NCBI RefSeq assembly: GCF_910596095.1 | Contig: NC_056551.1 | Span: 14,339,501-14,403,500, forward strand | DNA length: 64,000 nt | Reading direction: 5' to 3' | From: Thunnus maccoyii | Lineage: Eukaryota; Chordata; Actinopteri; Scombriformes; Scombridae | Shown here: positions 59,301 through 64,000 of the stretch, piece by piece | How positions within the stretch are numbered: the stretch's first letter is position 1 | Layout: each line of letters starts with the position of its first letter | The notes under the pieces: model-generated | What the model saw: the letters and a program-made list of their open reading frames with translations, nothing else | Databases searched by the model: none | Told to the model about the DNA's origin: nothing | Program-made: the position numbers and the translations under genes

Positions 59301-62300
59301 AGCATGAGATCCCCCCCTCAGGCATTGTGCCTAGATACTCTTATCCACCAGTTTGCTTTTTTTTTTTTAAACAATCCTCTCGGGTGTACACTGTGCAATG
59401 TAACATGTGTCAAGTTGCAACCAAAAGATGTTCTCAACCAAATGTCAGCAGTATTAGATTTTTTTAAACTTTGATGATAGAGGTTTTATTTGAGATTTGG
59501 TTGAGACTTATCCTGATCGTCTCTGTCTCCTCTAAGGCCTGTGAGCCCATCCGCAGGTTGTCGGAGAGCAGCGTGTCTGCTGTTGGAGGGACATTGCCGC
59601 CCAGCAGCTCCACCACTCCACTGTCCTTGGAGACGGGTTACTCCAGCCTAAGGCAGGACACACCCCAGTCCCAGGGAACCCCACATACCCCGCGCCAGAC
59701 AGGTACGCCCTTCTCTCAAGACTCCAACTACTCCAGTCGGCAGTCCACGCCTGCGTACCAGTCCAGCCGGCCCGAGAGCTCCGGAGGTTACAAATCCCGG
59801 AGACACGAGAGTAAGTTCCAGGATGCGTACAATCGCAGACCGGAGAGGCCTCAGTACCGCAGCAACATGTATCGAAGTACGACGTCTGAGCAAGCTCCCT
59901 TCAAACAGCACCAACTCACCCCACCTGAGCCTCCACCTTCCACCCCTTCCTTCACCTACACAGCACCTCCCCCTGCTACACCTAACTTCAAGTCCGCCTT
60001 CTCGCCCTACCAGGCTCCTTTGCCCCCCGCTTTCCCCCCATCAGAGCCAGCTTTCAATCACCCAGCCCAAAGGGAGGGTGAGTACCTCCGACCCCCGCAG
60101 CCGCCTCTGGCAGCTGCCACGGACTTTTTGCCCGTCAAGGAGCGACCGGAAACTCCTCCGATCCCCGAGCCCCCACCGGAGCCCGTGCCCCATCCAACCA
60201 CCCCTCCTCCTCAAACGCCAGAGCACTGCCCATCACCTGGCTCCCCCACGCTGGATCCAGAGCGCAATAGCCTGGATTCTCGCATTGAGATGCTCCTCAA
60301 GGAGAAAAGGACAAAACTGCCTTTCTTGGCGGAGCGAGACTCGGACACTGAGGTGCGAATGGAGGGGAGTCCCATCTCCTCCTCGTCCTCTCAGCTATCC
60401 CCAATTCCCCCTTACACGTCTGGCTCTCAAGGCGGCCAGCAAAATTCCCGTCCCTCTAGCACAGGCTTGGAGGATATCAGTCCGACCCCACTGCCAGACT
60501 CGGAAGATGAAGAGCCGATTCCCGGAACTGCCTCCCTGATCAAGAGAATCAGATCTCCGGTCCACGAGAAGATGGGCAACAGTGACCTCAAAGACGGACA
60601 TTATCGAGGCCACACTCCCACTGATAAAATGGAGACAGTAAGACAGTTTTTTTTCAGATATTTTCAGGAGAAGTTTCACATTTTGGAAAATAACTACCTA
60701 TTAACATGAAAAATAATACCATGCTTAGTTTGTCACATTTCACAGCAGCTTAATGTGTCAGATGTAGCTAAAATTAAACCGCATTACCCGTCTTAATTAG
60801 TTTATAGTAGCACAGTGCTCATGTTTACTCACAGATGTGAATGACAGTTACACAAGGGACACAGGAAGTGAGGTCTAGTTTCAGTGCAAGGTGGCTGTAG
60901 TAAACTTTCCCTTTTGTTTCATTCTTTGTCTTCTGCCTTGTAAAGGAAATTCCGGTTTCACAGCAAACCGTATATGAAGGTACCACCCAAAAATGCTGTT
61001 TGCTCTTTCAGTTAACACCTGTGGTTTTTGTGCAAAGAATGAAAATTATCTTAAAACGTTATGTTAATTATTTTAGTTGTAATAAGCAGTGTTTGTCTGA
61101 GATTTACCTTTTTAAAAAGAGCGAATTTATTAGTACAATAGGCTCTGAATATGAGTATAAAATAGTTGACATGAGTTATGAATATAAAGTTTTAGATGCA
61201 TAACTTGCAGCCTCACAAATACCTTCACATGCATATGAAGCTGATCACCTTGACGGCAACCTGGCCCGTGATGTTGTATTTCTATAGTTTGTGCTTTGAA
61301 AGGAGAAATAAGAGCAGTTCTGCTGTTGGGGAATTGAATACTCTTGTTTCCTCTTTCTAAAACTCCCCACACGCGCTCATAGGGAGGAAAACACAGTTTG
61401 GCTGTGGGCCCCATTCACCACGACACTTCCTGGTTCTGCTGAGCCTGACAGTCAGGATTGGTCACAGCGTCCCATGTCTCACATTTCAAGTTATCACAAA
61501 GCAAACATTGCAAACAGGTCATTTGGGTAACGACGCCACTCCCATGCTGAGTTTACTCTGCTTAGTTTCATTTCTGTAGCAGTTGTAACAGAGATCCTCT
61601 TAAAATAAGAAACAACAGGGAAGAGAATTCAACACTGTTATGTTTAATAAAAGTCTTTATATTATCTGCTATGGTTTTAAAAATAGTTTGATGCTTGAGC
61701 AAACATGCTGAAGACATGGGTCGGCTGTGTTTGACTGCGCTAGTGTGTATACTAAACTTTGAACTCACATCAGCACTTAAATGATTTGCTGCTCATATTT
61801 TGAATGATTAACAAGTGGGGCTTTTTGGTGCCAAGACAAATGTGCCTGTAACAGAATATAACAAAGACCGTCAGGTACTGAAGATTCATAGTTTTGTTGG
61901 CTTATTGTTTGATCAGATATTTCCTGATTTACATATAAAAAAAAAAAAAAAATCTGCCATTTTTAAAAACTATTTTATTCAGGCAAAGTTCTTGTGTGTC
62001 TGCTTGTGTTTAGACCACATTTAACATTTGATAACTTACACTTCTTTTGTTGAATTAAATAAAAAGTGTTTTGTAGAATTGAAACATTTCCAACAATACC
62101 CAGCCTTACTTATGTTAATTAATGTTAAAGCAAAAGGGGCAGATTTGACAAAAGAGTCTCAAGGACCCCCTCCATATGTTTGACAACATAAAAATGCTCT
62201 GCTTTGATTAATGATTTGTTGTCTGAAATGGCTCCGAAAACGTTGCGATGTCACAAATTCTTCAACAGAGATTTTATGTGAGCACAGAGAAACTTTCCCC

Positions 62301-63306
62301 CTTCGGCAGATAAATGTGAAAACTCTGCACATGCAGCACATCATCATCATAATTTTTTGAATGGAGGGCGACTTTAACTCAAGGTCCTCCTACTAGCTTT
62401 TTCCCGTGCTTTTGAATGTATTTCAAGGTTTTTATAAAGTGGTTTGTTCTGTTGTCATGGAGATAAAAGGGGATATGATTGTATGTGTGTAAACGGTGGA
62501 AAAATAGATGATCACCCTCCACAGTCCTGACAGGTTATCTCTTTTTCTCGCAGGCTCATCAGTCGTCAGGAGAAGACATGGAAATCTCCGACGATGAGAT
62601 GCCCGGGACTCCGATCACCAGCGGGGACTGCGGCAAAGGCATCGTTGTAAACTCTGCGGTGTCCCCGATGCAGACCATTCCCATGCCTCCTCCCGGCTTC
62701 CCCCCTCTACCGCACCAGGCCAGCTTCTCCATCCCACATCACCACCTGCCCCCTCACTCTGCCGTCCCAGGACATCCTGCTCACCTGGCCGGCCATCCTG
62801 GAGTGCCTCACCACATGCTGCCACCCATGGGTCCTTACCCTCCTAGCATGATGCCGCTGGTGCAAATGGAGCTGATGAACTGCTTGCGGTGGGAACAGTG
62901 GAGCACGGTTCCCATGTCCTTCCAGATGCAGCAGCAGATGCTGAGTCGCATGGCACAGACCAGAGGGCCCTATCCTTATCCGCATTTCGTGGATAGTGGT
63001 GCATCTGGGCCATTTGCAGGACCCTACGCACCTCTGTCTATGGGTGCTACACCTGCTGGTGGTGCAGGGGCGCCCGGGCAGCAGTGGCAACATCCCAGTG
63101 TGCCGAAGTTTAACCCTACTGTTCCTCCTCCTGGATATGAGACCAAAAAGGAGGATCCCCACAAGGCCACTGTTGACGGAGTGCTGCTGGTCATTGTCAA
63201 AGAGCTGAAGGCCATCATGAAGAGGGACCTCAACCGGAAAATGGTGGAGGTGGTGGCTTTTAGAGCCTTTGATGACTGGTGGGATAAAAAGGAACGCTCA
63301 GCAAAG
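56388..63306 (+). CDS. setd1b: setd1b, 5' part: histone H3K4 methyltransferase of the SET1/COMPASS complex
   Basis: Seven exons: 56388-56448, 56690-56841, 57120-57218, 57547-57817, 58838-58959, 59537-60637, 62554-63306; 853 codons, all in phase, continuing beyond the window. Start: ATG at 56388 ([19 protein letters not shown] at -3) splices in phase to exon 2, where M26 (56704, MDSHPGCG) is the alternative. Conserved order: [12 protein letters not shown] and [23 protein letters not shown] (the DPR region known to bind WDR82); RRM (exon 4, [14 protein letters not shown] to GIAKVVF); a long Pro/Ser/Gln-rich segment with [76 protein letters not shown]. The catalytic SET/post-SET region lies outside the window. 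SETD1B is favoured over SETD1A by [12 protein letters not shown] and synteny. Confidence 0.93.
60638..62553 (+). other. setd1b intron 6
   Basis: AT-rich, with a poly-A tract near 61938-61954; no other feature recognised. Confidence 0.75.
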
Positions 63307-64000
63307 GTAAGTCTGTCATTTCACCTTCTTAGATACAAATAGTGTTGTCTTGAGAGTCTAAGAGAGTGTTGTGGGGAAAATGTTCTTGATCTGACTTGTA
63401 ACTGTACATCCTGCTAAATAAAACCGTCAGATAAGGTCCAAATTTATGAAATAATTATGCACAATAGAAACCATGAATGCAGTGACATTAATAATATTTA
63501 ACTAAGTCTGCATTGCAGCACAAATGTTCATCATAAACATTCCTTCAATATTACACAGTAAAAACCACTTCTCTATGTTGTTTTTAGCTGATATGCTTCT
63601 CTGTGGTCTTGTCTTGTCACAAGTCTTGCATTATCAGTAAATATAGTTTGGACAAAACTCATCTGACATTTCTGACAGTAGTTTGAATATGATATATGAT
63701 TGATAATGAATTATTTAAGTCGTTAATCAGGAAAAATGCCCAATATTTACTGGTTTCTACTTTCAAATGTGAAGATTGGATGCTTTTCTCTTTTTTATGG
63801 CATTTAAACTAGATTTTATATTTGTGGTTGGGGGTGGGGAGGGTGATCTGTTGATCAGACAAAACAAGCAATTTGAAGACATCTCCTCGAACTCTGGGAA
63901 AATAATTATCAGCTGAGTGATTTGTGAAAATAATCGCTAGTTGCATGTTTATCTGTAGCAACCTATGTTTTATGAAAATAACTCTGCAGACTCTCTTTTG
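63307..64000 (+). other. setd1b intron 7 (start), with a MITE copy
   Basis: Intron following the exon 7 donor (gtaagt). About 63690-63945 is a third copy of the GGGCTGCAACTA family in reverse orientation. No next exon is convincingly present before the window end. Confidence 0.7.
63690..63945. mobile_element. Dispersed MITE, GGGCTGCAACTA family, copy 3 (partial, reversed)
   Basis: Contains aaatgcccaatatttactgg, caaatgtgaagatt, gatcagacaaaacaag, atttgaagac, ctctgggaaa and the end aaaataatcgctagttgca, which correspond to the reverse complement of the 8320-8638 layout. No ORF. Confidence 0.6.

Noticed and set aside
59823-60539. 238-codon alternative frame in setd1b exon 6
   Set aside because: It is the +1 shadow of the Pro/Ser-rich setd1b exon, whose true frame matches the family ([11 protein letters not shown] and others).
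63990-64000. Possible start of the next setd1b exon after ctctgcag
   Set aside because: Only 11 bases are available, the preceding pyrimidine tract is poor, and the reading (TLF) does not match the expected family continuation.

Overview
This is a vertebrate nuclear chromosome segment, almost certainly from a teleost fish. It has split genes with GT-AG introns, about 40% GC, long (GT)n microsatellites, and dispersed repeats that look like teleost non-autonomous transposons. The protein-coding content is a block known in human at 12q24.31 (RNF34-KDM2B-ORAI1-MORN3-TMEM120B-RHOF-SETD1B), in the same order and relative orientation. No sequence here identifies the species. I cannot assign teleost a/b paralogue suffixes, so plain symbols are used.

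Layout: rnf34 last exon (+, 2323-2507); kdm2b complete (-, 30755 down to 6818; 21 coding exons, 1391 aa, with an internal alternative first exon at 19590-19643); orai1 complete (+, 32689-33487; 2 exons, 230 aa); morn3 complete (-, 36178 down to 35007; 5 coding exons, 237 aa); tmem120b complete (+, 38081-44300; 12 exons, 338 aa); rhof complete (-, 49674 down to 47012; 5 exons, 211 aa); setd1b 5' part (+, from 56388; seven exons to 63306, 853 codons, continuing past the window). I joined exons by hand using splice sites, reading phase and recalled family sequences. All phases close, and the complete proteins are close to the human lengths I remember.

The seven genes alternate strictly + - + - + - +, so every junction is either divergent (shared 5' zone: kdm2b/orai1, morn3/tmem120b, rhof/setd1b) or convergent (3' ends facing: rnf34/kdm2b, orai1/morn3, tmem120b/rhof). 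Two chromatin regulators that act at CpG islands, kdm2b (H3K36 demethylase and variant PRC1 recruiter) and setd1b (H3K4 methyltransferase), flank membrane, signalling and ciliary/testis-type genes. I see no evidence that the seven act in one pathway; the link is positional.

Non-genic content: long inverted-repeat elements in the rnf34 intron (1417-2112), between kdm2b and orai1 (31456-32380, two LINE-like 3' ends tail to tail) and upstream of morn3 (36368-37003); three copies of a GGGCTGCAACTA-ended element; two copies of another dispersed repeat; several microsatellites; and a recurring palindromic word related to GCTAACGTTAGC at the 5' zones. I found no mobile-element ORF that is intact, no CRISPR, and no tRNA or rRNA. 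I did not find an obviously new multi-gene system. The strongest unusual signal is a 6 x 42-bp in-frame repeat in kdm2b that tiles SUMO-consensus lysines.
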